DNA of 51,000 bases from Symsagittifera roscoffensis. Lineage: Eukaryota > Xenacoelomorpha > Acoela > Convolutidae. Both the position numbers and the translations under genes were made by a program. The notes under the pieces were generated by a model. The model was not told the origin of the DNA and did not search any database. It saw only the letters and a program-made list of their open reading frames with translations. The stretch spans positions 1-51,000 of the forward strand of contig NW_026970806.1 in assembly GCF_963678635.1 (NCBI RefSeq). The letters are read 5' to 3'. Shown one piece after another: positions 1 to 12,118 of the stretch (its first letter is position 1; each line of letters opens with the position of its first letter).

Positions 1-126
1 AATGTTCTGCAAGCTACTACTCTCCTCAACATCATCGAAGAAAGGAACATTTAGCAAAACAACGCAAACCAATTGATACAGTAGCAGACTTGAACAAGAT
101 CTTTTAAGAAGAAAGGGATGATGGTG

Positions 127-2170
127 AAAAAATTAATCAGATAATCAACAGATAATCAACGAGAAAGTCGAAGAAGTTTTCTACCAGCTGGGCTCTGCAA
201 AAAATATCAACATTGCCCTTGAGTTTGTTCTTCGAAAAAAAAGAAAGACTGGTGAAAATTGATATGCTCATGAAAACAGTACTTGTATTGAAAAATTCGA
301 TATGCTGTGTACTTAAAGCAGACTTGATTACAATCAAGGGAAAGCAGAACTTTTTGTGGAGCAAGGAAACCACTAATGTCGCAGCAGATTCAAAATGATT
401 ACTAATATTACACTTTTTGCTGCTTTGAACAAAAACATCACATCCTACCCGAAACGCTTCTGAAAAACTATTCTGTTAACTGTCTTCTATACAACAAAGG
501 CAAGGAACCATAAAAAAGACTCTCTGTGTCTTTTCTGCGCAGTAAATATGTAAATGCATAGACATAAGGATCTCGACTCTCACACTGTTAGATACTTTAT
601 AGAAACCATACCAAAATCTGGTCATGATCCTGAAAACTTTCGTGTAGTTTCCGTTAAAGACAAACCTGTTGTCGAGAAAGCAATTTAGCGCAACAGCCTT
701 ACTTACGATGTAAATGAAGGAGAATATTTTGGAAAAATACGTCCAAGAACTGTTGGAAGTTTTGAAAAAAAATTGATAACTTTCTTACAAAGGATATAGA
801 TAGCTTCCTCAAGTGCTTCCGGTGTCCTAGCTGCAACTGTTTCTTCAAAAGACTCGAACTTCTCAGCAAACAACCTCTGAAATGCAAAAATCGAGTCAGA
901 GAAACTTATTCAAAGAACAGGACTGAACTTCGCAAAACCCTGTTTGAAAAACACTAGAAGGGTTCAAATTTCCAATTTCTGAAGCTAAAAAAAATTTAGT
1001 ATCATTGAAATTTTCGATTTTGAGTCAAATTGGACTCCTACAGAGGATCTAAAAAAAATAAAAACAAAAAACAGGATTGGAAAAAAGTTCCAATTTCATG
1101 AGACGGGAAAAAATTCCCAATTGTAAATTGCACAGGGGTAAATCGCTCCAATTTCCAACTTCATGAGACATGAACGGTTACCACTCCACCCGTTAACTTT
1201 TATATAGAACTAGACTGGCAGTGCATCAAAAATTACCGTTTTGTTCAGTTTTCTATTTGAAAATTGTTCAATGATTTTGTACTGTCAGTGGTTGATGCTA
1301 GAAGAGAAGGAAACGAAAACGTTTTGTCAGGAGTTTGTCGGAGAAGTTTTGAATTTCTTGAGCCTTGACAAACAATGAGCATTTTCCAGCCACTTTAAAA
1401 AATGCCAAAAAGCAAAATTAAACAGATGAACATAGAACCGCTAGAAAGCTAAGACCACGATTAGTCTAACCAAACTAGTCTAGACTCAATACATCAAAAA
1501 TTGAAAAAAATAGAAGCGAACCAGACCACCTTGCCAAAATTGAGGAAAATGAGCATTTTCCACCCACTTTCAAAAAATTTGCCAACAAACGAATAGAACC
1601 GGACGAATATAATACCGCTAGAAAGCTAGGACAACAATCAATCTAACGGTACCAGTCTGGACTCAATAGATCAAGTATTATAAAAGTTAGAAGCAAACGA
1701 GCCCACCATTCTAAAATTGCAAAAATATGCGCTTTGCCCCCCCCCCCCCCCCCTCGTTTGCTTCTAACTTTTGTTGCAGTATCCATGAATAGATCCAGGC
1801 ATACAATCACGAAATATCTGAACGATGAAAAAACTCATGAAGCAATCATTAAGCCATTGTTCAAAAAATAGAATACGATTGAGAAAGACTTGTATTATAT
1901 TGACGTTTACATACTTTATAGAAATCATACCGTTCCATATTGTGGTGGAATTGTTGAAATGAACACTTGAGCACCGAGAACCTAGGGTTTTTATTAGTCG
2001 CGCTGAGGGTGTTGGAGCTCTACTATAATTTGTTTGACAAGTTCTCTAGTAGAAATAAAAATTTAAAGAAATAAAATTGGCCACAGACTTACTGGTATGA
2101 CTGTATCCAACCAATAACAGAGCCGCTAGGGAAAAACTGAGCAAAATTGACAGAGGAGAAGGCACATCGT
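127..2170 (+). pseudogene. PolB relic A1 (family B DNA polymerase, internally deleted)
   Basis: Broken gene for a protein-primed type family B DNA polymerase of Polinton-like elements. Motifs seen in order: N-terminal block VFYQLGSAKNINIALEFVL (176-232); LCLFCAVNM then TAA (524-553); a block from SHTVRYF to VKDKPVVEKAI ending in TAG (578-688); CPSC zinc finger (823-885) whose His position is Gln; exonuclease I FDFES followed by W and PTEDL (1013-1051); VVDARREGNEN (1288-1320); RSRHTITKYLNDEKTHEA (1791-1844); LELYY helix (about 2012-2029). The catalytic DTD reads ATD (2080-2088), so the first metal-binding Asp is lost. The frame changes several times. The gene middle between exonuclease I and the palm is absent, and the Cys-rich C-terminus found in A2 is missing after about 2170. 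The leader at 1-126 matches 12119-12240, so the copy probably begins left of the window. Family membership is inferred from motif order. Confidence 0.72.
1375..1784. repeat. Insert in A1: 174-bp tandem repeat plus inverted arms around a C17 tract
   Basis: Two imperfect direct repeats start at 1375 and 1549, and a third begins at 1727 and breaks off. A perfect 19-bp inverted repeat (1682-1700 and 1754-1772) encloses the junction, with 17 consecutive C at 1737-1753 just inside the right arm. The insert sits where lineage B reads continuously through KLLGNSFY, so it interrupts the polymerase active-site region. It ends just before the codon run MNRSRHT. It could be a small foldback element or an expanded local repeat. 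A spliced intron is possible but I see no convincing 5' splice site. Confidence 0.7.
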
Positions 2171-4720
2171 AGGTATTTTCTTTGAAGAATTGAATTTTTT
2201 GGTGAAAACTGATTTGCTTTACTGTATGAATTATTGGAATTTAATGAAAACGAGACCATGACCCAACTTTCACTTAAAATAATCGGCAGCGAGGAAGTTT
2301 TTTCCTCCAAATACTCTAGCCAAAAAAAGGCCAACCAGTAGATTTTACTCTATTTGAAATCGCAATTTGTTTCAAATGGCCATCAAAAACGCTTTGGCTT
2401 ACAGTTGCATTTGAAAACTGTGTGCAGTTTTTCTGAGAATTCTTTCAACCACTCTGCTACATAAACAATGACAAATGCGAGACTACGAACTTGTTATTTT
2501 ATAGGCAATTATATGAGCTCGTCTTTCAATTTTTTTGAATTTTTTATATTGAACGCTCGACACACCAATCGCCACGCCAATTGCACGTCATTGCTGTGCT
2601 GTTTTTCGAAAGAACAATCACATTCCTACATCTCAACAACAGAAACACAGAAGGATTCGTGGAAACGACAAGAAAATTTATAATTATTTAAATTTTAAAA
2701 TAAATTTATTCGAAGGTAAGAATGTTTTAAGATTTTCAAAGTATAAGAAGATTAGGAAATTTTTTATACCTTGCAATTCAAGGAATGATTTGCGTTCTTC
2801 ATGAACGAATTTGTTCTGGAGTTTTGTTGTGAGCTAAATCAAGCTAAAACCAAAGTTTGAATTAATGTGTCATTACTTAATTAAGAGTTTTTTGCTTGTC
2901 AAAATAAAACGTCAGTAGTCAGATAAAATTTGCTTGATAGTATCTATTGAAATCCCACATAGTATAAAATGATTAGCAGCAAACATCTGGAACACATTTT
3001 GCTACTTTTTCTTGTAAGTGTGAAAATCGTTATGTAATCGGAAAAGAGAAATTGTGTTCATAGTGTTGGCTGGAAGTGTGATTCGCTAACTCTCTTTCGG
3101 CATTTTGGAGATGATGTCTTTAGTAGTATATGTTGGATGAATTTGGATGAATTATGTTGGTTGTAGGCTATACAGTATCCGGTCCTCACCCTATGGATTA
3201 AGATGAGAATAGGTTTCCCAATGTAATAAGATACCAGGTTTCAAATGGTAAGTTTCAGATGGTAAGTTTTTTTGGCGCTCGAATTTCCCAAGTATTAGTA
3301 CAGTGTATAGATTTCCCTATATATAAGATTTCATTGTAGGGAATTAAGAACTCATTAAGATGGGGAATATGTTTTTTTTAAGAAAATGTCTAGTATTTTC
3401 GCAAAAATTTCGGTGCGCGTTTTCCTTTAGAACCATCTTGAGACAATTTTTAAAAATTTTGAATAAAAATATGGAATTTTCCACAATTTTCTCTAAAAAT
3501 ATTGACAGCGATAAAGCCTACATTAATTTGAGCTAAAAAGCGCGTTTAAAAAGGGTTTTGAACATTAACAGGAAAGCTCATATTAGCTGAATCAAAGTTG
3601 AAACTTCCAATTTCTTATGAAAATAGTGAAATTAATCGTAATTTTTGATACAGTAATGTAAAAATGAAACAATTTTCCTTTTTTATCGTTTTATTTGTGT
3701 AATTAACTGGTTTTTGTTCAGTTCAGCGAGAGTTAAACTATAACTCTCAAATCAATTGAATACTCGAAGCAATATTCATTAAAATTTCTGGATCAAATTC
3801 CATGATTCTACTCTTTCTCACTTTTTTCTCAAAGATTAACCCGAATTTGTACAAAAATTACAACTTTGCGAAGTTTTTCACTTTAATGAAAAAATCAAAC
3901 CCCTGATGAAACATGAACGGTTTATCGCTAAAATTGACTAACAACCGAATAATTTTTATGAAAAAAGATATTAGATCTTGAATAAAATTCAACAAAATCT
4001 TCTTCATAACTCATGATTATCTCTCTATTGCTTTAACAACATACTTTTTGATAATTTTTCTGTTGGAGTTTTTTATGTTTAAATTTATTTTTGTTTTCTG
4101 CATCATTTTTTCTTTCGCTACTGTACTCACTTTGCAGGAAAATTTAGTCAGAACTGGGGAATTAAGGAGGAAAAAAGCATCAATTGAACTAACAATTTGC
4201 TGGCAGAGATAAAATTAGAACTGATAAGGTCTGATTATTCCTTAACATGTTTTCCTTTAGCTTCACTTATTTAGTTGCTACAGTGAAATTTTTAAGAAAA
4301 AAAAACAATTTTGAGATCATTGATCATAACTTTTTATGCGAAATAACTATTAAATTGCTTTTTTTTCTTGATTTTTGCGGAATTTTTCTCAAAAATGTTC
4401 AAGTGAGAAAAAATCGGTGCTAGTTAGAGCATTCATAAGCACATATAGGAATTGAGAAAATAAAAGTGTATTTTTACGTTGGGTTCTTAGATTAATTAAA
4501 GAGCAGCTCTATTAGTTTTAATCTTAAAGTCTTCTGAAGTAAAAATACGCAAGGAAACCGATTCCTAATTACTGCAAACTGCTTTATGTGGCTTTGGTCT
4601 AACTCATAGAGTGATTTTAGATAAGGTATAACGTCTGATTGTCAAGCTATCTTATTTTCGGTCGGATAGACTCCTGCAACTTCTTAGTGTAATACCAATT
4701 TTAATCCTTCTCTTATCGAA
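2171..4720. other. AT-rich spacer without recognisable gene
   Basis: About 2.5 kb with no polymerase motif, no long open frame and no clear relation to the repeat modules seen elsewhere in the window. It is rich in runs of A and T and AAATTT-like words. Short open stretches at 2089-2334 (minus) and 2468-2683 (plus) show no familiar motif. It may be the only large unique spacer in the array, or belong to a module whose other copies lie outside the window. Confidence 0.5.
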
Positions 4721-5021
4721 AAAGATAAACTAAGTCCCATGGTCAAAATCACTATTGATCAAATCAACACATTTTATAAGAAATTTTTTAATTCTGCTTT
4801 GCTGCCATGAACTCATTTTTTATCCTTTTTTATATCTCGATTAAATTCTTTGTTTTTCAAAGATGCGAGGTTTGAAAAAAAAATTCAGAATCCAGATGAT
4901 AATCGAGATAAAAAAATGGATAAAATGTGAGTTCATGGCTGCATAGCAAAATTTAAAAATTTCTCAGAGTTTGTTTTGATTTGATAATAGTGAATTTGAC
5001 CATGGGATTTAGTTTATCTTG
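4721..5021. repeat. Palindromic inverted duplication (about 130-bp arms), copy 1
   Basis: The stretch from 4721 (AAAGATAAACTAAG) to about 4852 is an imperfect reverse complement of about 4897-5020 (GATAATCGAG to TTTATCTT). Both arms contain a GCCATGAACTCA or TGAGTTCATGGC core and a CCATGG core. Comparison with the single-armed versions near 20,780 and 27,090 shows the right arm is ancestral. The left arm is an inverted copy that carries over the motif CAAAGATGCGAGG (4858-4870) in reversed orientation. A long hairpin could form. Confidence 0.8.
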
Positions 5022-5973
5022 CAGAGGAGTCAAATCATAAACTTTGTTCTTAAAAATTTCTATAAAGATTGCCAAACTAAACCTGATTGAAAATCTTTAC
5101 ATTTGCGTGGACACAAAACCAATCAATTACACAAACGAAAAAGGAAATTTTTCATTTAGTTCAAATCTTAAAAACTATATATTTTTTTAATTTCTCAAAA
5201 ATATGGTTGACAATATTTTTTCTAAAATTCCGAGTGTTCCGGAGCTTTTATGGTTCATCATAAAAATTTAAATATGTTTCATCAAGGTTTCAGCATAGTT
5301 ATAGCAAATCAAAACTATGCTCTGGATAGTCATCACACAAAATAACACAAATCTCGGCTCAAATTAGATCAAACTAGATCGTAATTCAAAAGTTTGAGAG
5401 AGAAATGAAGAAAAATTCCACTATTTATGCAAAAACCATGTTTCATTGTCTAACCAAGTCTCTGATTTTTACACAGTTTTGGTATCTATTTACACTCTAC
5501 AGGTTATATACCTGTTATTTTTCTACTTTTGGATAAAAAATGATGAAAAAGTTTCAAAAAAATGAGACCCTCCTCACGGGATATCTAACTCGGGTATTTA
5601 CTACAAATTCTAATTCACTCCAATCGTTTGAAGTCAGTAAACTAAAGAAGTCATTGTTAACAAAATCATTGCCCTTGAAAATCAAACGAGCGGCGTCTAA
5701 CAAAAAACTGCAAGTCTAAATTGAGGCCTCCCTCTTAGTTTTTTTATTGAATCTAAAAAACTAGTAGTTACTTTTAATTTCAGAAAAAAAATGGTTGATG
5801 AAATTTTTTATAAGTTTTCGAGTGTTCAAAAGACTTAGATTTTTTTCATCTAGGTTTCAGCATAAATTTAGCAAATAGCCAAAGGATAATTTGAGAAGAA
5901 TGTTTTGAGCACAATTAGATAAAATTTTAATGAAAAGGAATAGATAAACTATTAGATGAAATAGATAAATTAT
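4892..5973. repeat. Upstream module F, copy 1
   Basis: Non-coding module found before most polymerase relics. Landmarks: GATAATCGAG (4897), CCGAGTGTTC near 5230, GTTTCATCAAGG (about 5277), CTAGGTTTCAGCATA (about 5851) and the conserved core TTGAGGCCTCCC (about 5720). It is nearly identical to 10,990-12,070 and clearly related to 20,761-21,750. A2 is fused to its end at about 5973, where the first 350 bp or so of the polymerase gene are missing. Confidence 0.75.
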
Positions 5974-7850
5974 CTGTGTCTTTTCTGAGCAGTAAATATG
6001 TAAATGCATAGACATAAGGATCTCGACTCTCACACTGTTAGATACTTTACAGAAATCATACCAAAATCTGATCATGATCCTGAAAACTTTCGTGTAGTTT
6101 CCGTAAAAGACAAACTTGTTGTCGAGAAAGCTATTTAGCGCAACAGCCGTACTTACGATGTAAATGAAGGAGAAAATTTTGGAGAAATACTTCCAAGAAT
6201 TGTTGGAAGATTTGAAAAAATTGATAACTTTCTTACAAAGGATAAAGATAGCTTCTTCAAGTGCTTCCGGTGTCCTAGCTGCAACTGCTTCTTCAAAAGA
6301 CTCGAACTTCTCAACAAACAACCTCTGAAATGCAAAACTTGAACCAGAGAAACTTATTCAAAGAACAGGATTGATCTTCGCAAAACCCTGTTTGAAAAAA
6401 CTAGAAGGGTTCAAATTTCCAGTTTCTGAAGCTAAAAAAAAATTAATAACATTGAAATTTTTTATTTTGAGTCGAATTGGATTCCTACAGAGGATCTAAA
6501 AAACATAAAAACAAAAAAAAAGGATTGGAAAAAAATTCCAATTTCATGAGACGGGAAAAAAGTTCCCATTTGTAAATTGCAGGGGGTAAATTGCTTCAAT
6601 TTCCATGTTCATGAGACATGAACGGTTACCACTCCACCCGTTAACTTTTATATAGAACTTGGCTTGCAGTGCATCAAAAATTACTGTTTTGTTCAGTTTT
6701 CTCTTAAAAAATGTTCAATGATTTTGTACTGTCAGTGGCTGATGCTAGAAGAGAAGGAAATGAAAACGTTTTGTCAGGAGTTTGTCGGAGAAGTTTTGAA
6801 TTTTCCGAGCCTGGACAAACAATGAGCATTTTCCAGCCACTTTAAAAATTTCCAAAAAGCAAACACAAACAGATGAACTTAGAATCGCTAGAAAACTAAG
6901 AACGCGATCAGTCTAACCAAACTAGTCTAGACTCAATACATCAAAAATTGAAAAAAATAGAAGCGAACGAGACCACCTTGCCAAAATTGAGGGAAAATGA
7001 GCATTTTCCACCCACTTTCAAAAAATTTGCCAACAAACGAATACAACCGGACGAATATAATACCGCTAGAAAGCTGAGACAACGATCAATCTAACGGTAC
7101 CAGTCTGGACTGAATAGATCAAATATTATAGAAGTTAGAAGCAAACGAGCCCCCCATTCTAAAATTGCAAAAATATGCGCTTTGCCCCCCCCCTCGTTTG
7201 CTTCTAACTTTTGTTGCAGTATCCATGAAAAGATCCAGGCATACAATCACGAAATATCTGAACTATGAAAAAACTCATGAAGCAATCATTGAGCCATTGT
7301 TCAAAAAATAGAATACGATTGAGAAAGACTTGTATGAGGTGGAGTTGTTGAAATGAACACTTGAGCACCGAGAACCTAGGGTTTTATTAGACGCGCTGAG
7401 GGTGTTGGAGCTCTACTATAATTACTTTGAAAAGATCTCTATTAAAAAAATTTGAAGAAATAAAATTGGACACAGACTTACTGGTATGACTGTATCCAAC
7501 CAATAAAAGAGCCGCCAGGGAAAAACTGAGCAAAAATGACAGAGGAGAAGGCAGATGTACCGTTTAATTTCTTACCTTTAACTTGTTGCAGTATTCATTA
7601 AAACCAGGATTATTGAGAACTTTGACCTTTTGAAGAGTATTTTAAGTGTATCGAGATGCTATGTTTATGTAGCAAAACTCATTGCTGCTTTGAGGATATG
7701 TCAGATAAGCTCAATATTAGCAGCAAAGGATTATACAAACCATTTGTTAAAGATTCCGGAGACGGACTTATATCAAAGAACAGGAGAGTACTCAAGGAAG
7801 TAGTCAACTTAAAATTGACAAATTTAGGACTCAGAACTGTGAATTAAATG
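5974..7850 (+). pseudogene. PolB relic A2
   Basis: Polymerase relic lacking its first part: it begins at LCLF (5974), where the following Cys is TGA (5986-5988). Then come the CPSC zinc finger (6271-6333, His replaced by Gln), exonuclease I with the catalytic Asp changed to Tyr (FYFES, 6460-6474), VADARREGNEN (6735-6767), the lineage A insert, KRSRHTITKYLNYEKTHEA ending in TAG (7225-7311), LELYY (about 7410-7425), intact catalytic DTD (7469-7477), DCIQP, and a Cys-rich C-terminus EMLCLCSKTHCCF with SGDG and RRVLKEV (7653-7847). The middle of the gene is deleted as in all lineage A copies. Multiple stops and frame changes make it non-functional. It is followed directly by flank and relic A3, forming a 2.2-kb tandem period. 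Confidence 0.75.
6822..7224. repeat. Lineage A insert in A2, C9 tract
   Basis: Direct repeats start at 6822 and 6997 (175 bp). Inverted arms of 17 bp lie at 7132-7148 and 7194-7210, with nine C at 7185-7193. Same position in the gene as in A1. Confidence 0.7.
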
Positions 7851-8270
7851 AACAAACTAAGAAAAGATATAGTGAAAGATTATTTTGATTAAAAACAAAA
7901 GTTATTGTTATTCAAAAGCCAAGTGGGAACTCGTTCAAAATCGTTAGTTACAAGGAATTTTTCGGCATATAAAAATTCTATATGATGTCTCATTAAATCA
8001 AATTTAAGACAAATTTTAATAAAATTGCGACAAAATTAACTTAAAATGCAGTATATAATTTCTTTGTAAATAAATTTTGTCGCGAAATACTTGTTTTTGT
8101 TTTACCAGGTTTCAGCTAGGTTGAGCATAAATTGTAGAAATTTCATATTAAGCAAATCTTAAATAATTTTAATTCGAATCCTTTGAAATTTTAAGGTTTT
8201 CTTAGAAAAAAGTTCCAAATTTTTTGTATAATTTGAAAAAAAGTTTTTTGCAAAAAAAACTAGAGATTTC
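7851..8270. repeat. 3' flank module (F3'), after A2
   Basis: Non-coding stretch following the C-terminus, with landmarks TATATGATGTCTCA, TAAAATGCAG, CCAGGTTTCAGCTAGGTTGAGC and AACTAGAGATTT. It ends at the tandem junction 8262-8271, where the flank passes directly into the polymerase coding word CGTTAAAGAC. Related copies follow nearly every relic. Confidence 0.75.
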
Positions 8271-10025
8271 CGTTAAAGACAAACCTGTTGTCGAGAAAGC
8301 AATTTAGCGCAACAGCTTTGCTTACAATTTTGATGTAAATGAAGGAGAAAATTTTGGAGAACTACTTCCAAGAACTGTTGGAAGATTTGAAAAATTGATA
8401 ACTTTCTTACAAAGGATAAAGATAGCTTCTTCAAGTGCTTCCGGTGTCCTAGCTGCAGCTGCTTCTTCAAAAGACTCGAATTTCTCAACAAACAACCTCT
8501 GAAATGCAAAACTTGAACCAGAGAAACTTATTCAAAGAACAGGATTGATCTTCGCAAAACCCTGTTTGAAAAAAAACTAGAAGGGTTCAAATTTCAAGTT
8601 TCTGAAGCTAAAAAAAAAATTAATAACATTGAAATTTTTGATTTTGAGTCGAATTGGATTCCTACAGAGGATCTAAAAAACATAAAAACAAAAAAAAGGA
8701 TTGGAAAAAAATTCCAATTTCATGAGACGGGAAAAAAATTCCCATTTGTAAATTGCACGGGGTAAATTGCTTCAATTTCCATGTTCATGAGACATGAACG
8801 GTTACCACTCCACCCGTTAACTTTTATATAGAACTTGGCTTGCAGTGCATCAAAATTTACTGTTTTGTTCAGTTTTCTCTTAAAAAATGTTTAATGATTT
8901 TGTACTGTCAGTGGCTGATGCTAGAAGAGAAGGAAATGAAAACGTTTTGTCAGGAGTTTGTCGGAGAAGTTTTGAATTTTCCGAGCCTGGACAAACAATG
9001 AGCATTTTCCAGCCACTTTAAAAATTTCCAAAAAGCAAACACAAACAGATGAACTTAGAATCGCTAGAAAGCTAAGAACACGATCAGTCTAACCAAACTA
9101 GTCTAGACTCAATACATCAAAAATTGAAAAAAATAGAAGCGAACGAGACCACCTTGCCAAAATTGAGGGAAAATGAGCATTTTCCACCCACTTTCAAAAA
9201 ATTTGCCAACAAACGAATACAACCGGACGAATATAATACCGCTAGAAAGCTAGGACAACGATCAATCTAACGGTACCAGTCTGGACTGAATAGATCAAAT
9301 ATTATAGAAGTTAGAAGCAAACGAGCCCCCCATTCTAAAATTGCAAAAATATGCGCTTTGCCCCCCCCCCTCGTTTGCTTCTAACTTTTGTTGCAGTATC
9401 CATGAAAAGATCCAGGCATACAATCACGAAATATCTGAACTATGAAAAAACTCATGAAGCAATCATTGAGCCATTGTTCAAAAATAGAATACGATTGAGA
9501 AAGACTTGAATGAGGTGGAGTTGTTGAAATGAACACTTGAGCACCGAGAACCTAGGGTTTTTATTAGTCGCGCTGAGGGTGTTTGAGCTCTACTATAAAT
9601 ACTTTGACAAGTTCTCAATTCAAAAAAACTTAAAGAAATAAAATTGGACATAGACTTACTGGTATGACTGTATCCAACCAATAAAAGAGCCGCCAGGGAA
9701 AAACTGAGCAAAAATGACAGAGGAGAAGGCAGATGTACCGTTTAATTTCTTACCTTTAACTTGTTGCAGTATTCATTAAAACCAGGATTATTGAGAACCT
9801 TGACCTTTTGAAGAGTATTTTAAGTGTATCGAGATGCTATGTTTATGTAGCAAGACTCATTGCTGCTTTGAGGATATGTCAGATAAGCTCAATATTAGCA
9901 GCAAAGGATTATACAAACCATTTGTTAAAGATTCCGGAGACGGACTTATATCAAAGAACAGGAGAGTACTCAAGGAAGTAGTCAACTTAAAATTGACAAA
10001 TTTAGGACTCAGAACTGTGAATTAA
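8271..10025 (+). pseudogene. PolB relic A3 (5' truncated at the VKDK junction)
   Basis: Starts inside the gene at VKDKPVVEKAI (8271). Zinc finger CPSCSC at 8445-8507 with Gln for His; exonuclease I FDFES intact (8637-8651); VADARREGNEN (8911-8943); insert; KRSRHTITKYLNYEKTHEA (from 9402), with a one-base deletion near 9480 that removes the usual TAG and reads on to TGA at 9507; LELYY region about 9590; catalytic motif changed to DID (9647-9655); C-terminus EMLCLCSKTHCCF to RRVLKEV (9831-10025). It is very close to A2 in sequence and evidently part of the same recent tandem duplication. It has no start region and no core, so it cannot be functional. Confidence 0.75.
8998..9401. repeat. Lineage A insert in A3, C10 tract
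   Basis: Direct repeats start at 8998 and 9173. Perfect 17-bp inverted arms lie at 9308-9324 and 9371-9387, with ten C at 9361-9370. Confidence 0.7.
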
Positions 10026-10463
10026 ATGAACAAACTAAGAAAAGATATAGTGAAAGATTATTTAGATTAAAAAACAAAAGTTATTGTTATTCAAAAGCCA
10101 AGTGGGAACTCGTTCAAAATCGTTAGTTACAAGAAATTTTTCGATATATAAAAATTCTATATGATGTCTCATTAAATCAATTTTAAGACAAGTTTTAATA
10201 AAATTGCGACAAATTTAACTTAAAATGCAGTGAGCTATATAATTTCTTTGTAAATAAATTTTGTCGCGAAATACTTGTTTTTGTTTTCGAAGTTTTACCA
10301 GGTTTCAGCTAGGTTGAGCATAAATTGTAGAAATTTCATATTAAACAAATCTTAAATAATTTTAATTCGAATCCTTTGAAATTTTAAGGTTTTCTTAGAA
10401 AAAAGTTCCAAATTTTTTGTATAATTTGAAAAAAAGTTTTTTGCAAAAAAAACTAGAGATTTC
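10026..10463. repeat. F3' flank after A3
   Basis: Near-identical to 7851-8270, with small insertions (for example GTGAGCTA near 10,230). It ends at the same reused junction, AACTAGAGATTT joined to CCGTTAAAG (10,452-10,470). Confidence 0.75.
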
Positions 10464-10866
10464 CGTTAAAGACAAACCTGTTGTCGAGAAAGCAATTTAG
10501 CGCAACAGCTTTGCTTACAATTTTGATGTAAATGAAGGAGAAAATTTTGGAGAACTACTTCCAAGAACTGTTGGAAGATTTGAAAAATTGATAACTTTCT
10601 TACAAAGGATATAGATAGCTTCTTCAAGTGCTTCCGGTGTCCTAGCTGCAACTGTTTCTTCAAAAGACTCGAACTTCTCAATAAACAACCTCTGAAATGC
10701 GAGAATCGAGTCAGAGAAATTTATTCAAAGAACAGGATTGATCTTCGCAAAACCCTGTTTAAAAAAACTTAAAAGGGTTCAAAGTTCCAGTTTCTGAAGC
10801 TAAACAAATTTTTAATAATATTGAAGTTTTCGATTTTGAGTCGTTTTGGATTCGATTTTGAGTCGA
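10464..10866 (+). pseudogene. PolB relic A4, short 5'-and-3' truncated fragment
   Basis: Only the VKDK block, the zinc finger (10638-10700, Gln for His) and exonuclease I FDFES (10829-10843) remain. FDFES is immediately followed by a second partial copy (TTCGATTTTGAGTCG again at 10851), a 22-bp tandem slip. At about 10,866 the relic stops and joins the truncated left arm of an F-module palindrome. It is the third and broken member of the A2-A3-A4 tandem series. Confidence 0.72.
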
Positions 10867-11120
10867 CACACTTTATAAGAAAATTTTTAATTCTGCTTTG
10901 CTGCCATGAACTCATTTTTTATCATTTTTATATCTCGCTTATAATTTTAGTTTTTCAAAGATGCGAGGTTTGAAAAAAAATTTCAGAATCCACATGTTAA
11001 TCGAGATAAAAAAAATGGATAAAATGTGAGTTCATGGCAGCATAGCAAAATTTAAACAATTTTCAGAATTTGTGTTGATTTGATCAATAGTGACTTTGAC
11101 CATGGGATTTAGTTTATCTT
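10867..11120. repeat. Palindromic inverted duplication, copy 2 (left arm truncated)
   Basis: Left arm about 10,869-10,940 (CTTTATAAGA, GCCATGAACTCA) pairs with right arm about 10,996-11,070. The outer part of the left arm seen at 4721-4768 is missing, and the missing edge coincides with the end of relic A4. Confidence 0.78.
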
Positions 11121-12118
11121 TTCCGAAAAAATTTAGGTTGAAATTTATCAAAAACTCGCAGAGGAGTCAAATCATGAACTTTGTTCTTATAAATTTAATA
11201 AAGATTGCCAAACTAAACCTGATTGAAAATATTTACATTTGCGTGGACACAAAACCAATTAATTACACAAACGAAAAAGGAAATTTTTCATTAGTTCAAA
11301 TCTTAAAAAATATATTTTATTTAATCTCTCAAAAATATGGTTGACAATATTTTTTCAAAAATTCCGAGTTTCTTCATAAAAATTTAAGTATGCTTCATCA
11401 AGGTTTCAGCATAGTTTTAGCAAATCAAAACTATGCTCTTGATAGTCAGCACACAAATTAACACAAATCTTAGCTCAAATTAGATGAAACTAGATCGTAA
11501 TTCAAAAGTTTGAGAGAGAAAAAAAAAGAAAAACTCCACTATTTATGCAAAAACCATGTTTCATTGTCTAACCAAGTCTCTGATTTTTACACAGTTTTGG
11601 TATCTATTTACACTCTACAGGTTATATACCTGTTCTTTTTCTACTTTTGGATAAAAAGTGATGAAAAAGTTTCATAAAAAATGAAACTCTCCTCACGGGA
11701 TATCTAACTCGGGTATTTACTACAAATTCTATTTCACTCCAATCGTTTGAAGTCAGTAAACTAAAGAAGTCATTGTTAACAAAATCATTGCCCTTGAAAA
11801 TCAAACGAGCGGCGTCTAACAAAAAACTGCAAGTCTAAATTGAGGCCTCCCTCTTAGTTTTTTTATTGAATCTAAAAAATTAGTAGTTACTTTTAATTTC
11901 AGAAAAAATATGGTTGATGAAAATTTTTATAAGTTTCCGAGTGTTCAAAAGACTTAAATTTCTTTCATCTAGGTTTCAGCATAAATTTAGCAAATAGCCG
12001 AAGGATGTTTTGAGAAGAATGTTTTGAGCACAATTAGATAAAATTTTGATGAAAAGGAATAAATAAACTATTAGATGAAAAAGTGTAAACAGTCAACGGT
12101 TGTGTCTTCTTGTAAAAA
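10990..12118. repeat. Upstream module F, copy 2
   Basis: Close copy of 4892-5973: GTTTCATTGTCTAACCAAG, CACGGGATATCTAACTCGGG and the core TTGAGGCCTCCC at about 11,840. Unlike copy 1 it runs on (about 12,080-12,118) into the complete polymerase leader, giving the full module-to-gene transition. Confidence 0.75.

Noticed and set aside
699-887. Minus-strand frame with a zinc-finger-like look (CLLRSSS then GHRKH), repeated at 6153-6335, 8273-8509, 10466-10681 and 23640-23828
   Set aside because: It is the antisense of the plus-strand polymerase zinc finger, which reads CPSC and the expected neighbours in family order. The antisense frame recurs only because the DNA recurs.
1737-1753. C17 tract as assembly or sequencing artefact
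   Set aside because: A C run of 9-12 occurs at the same place in seven separate copies, so the tract itself is real, although its exact length may be wrong.
1770-1784. TTTTGTTGCAG before the RSRHT block as an intron 3' splice site
   Set aside because: The same TTGTTGCAG word occurs inside the coding context of B3 and B4 (about 34,300 and 38,630), where it is read through as polymerase sequence. No matching 5' site was found. Kept only as an alternative.
5857-6321. 154-codon minus-strand frame, and a related 131-codon one at 12589-12984
   Set aside because: Both lie antisense to the polymerase N-terminus and zinc finger, are not conserved as frames in all copies, and have no recognisable domain.
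7900-8200. AATTCGAATCC in the flanks as a tRNA T-arm
   Set aside because: No acceptor, D-arm or anticodon stem can be paired around it, and the word drifts between copies.
8360-8380. Direct repeats interpreted as CRISPR or a bacterial array
   Set aside because: Repeat units are kilobase-scale, diverged gene relics, with no short uniform repeats and spacers. The window is eukaryotic in character.
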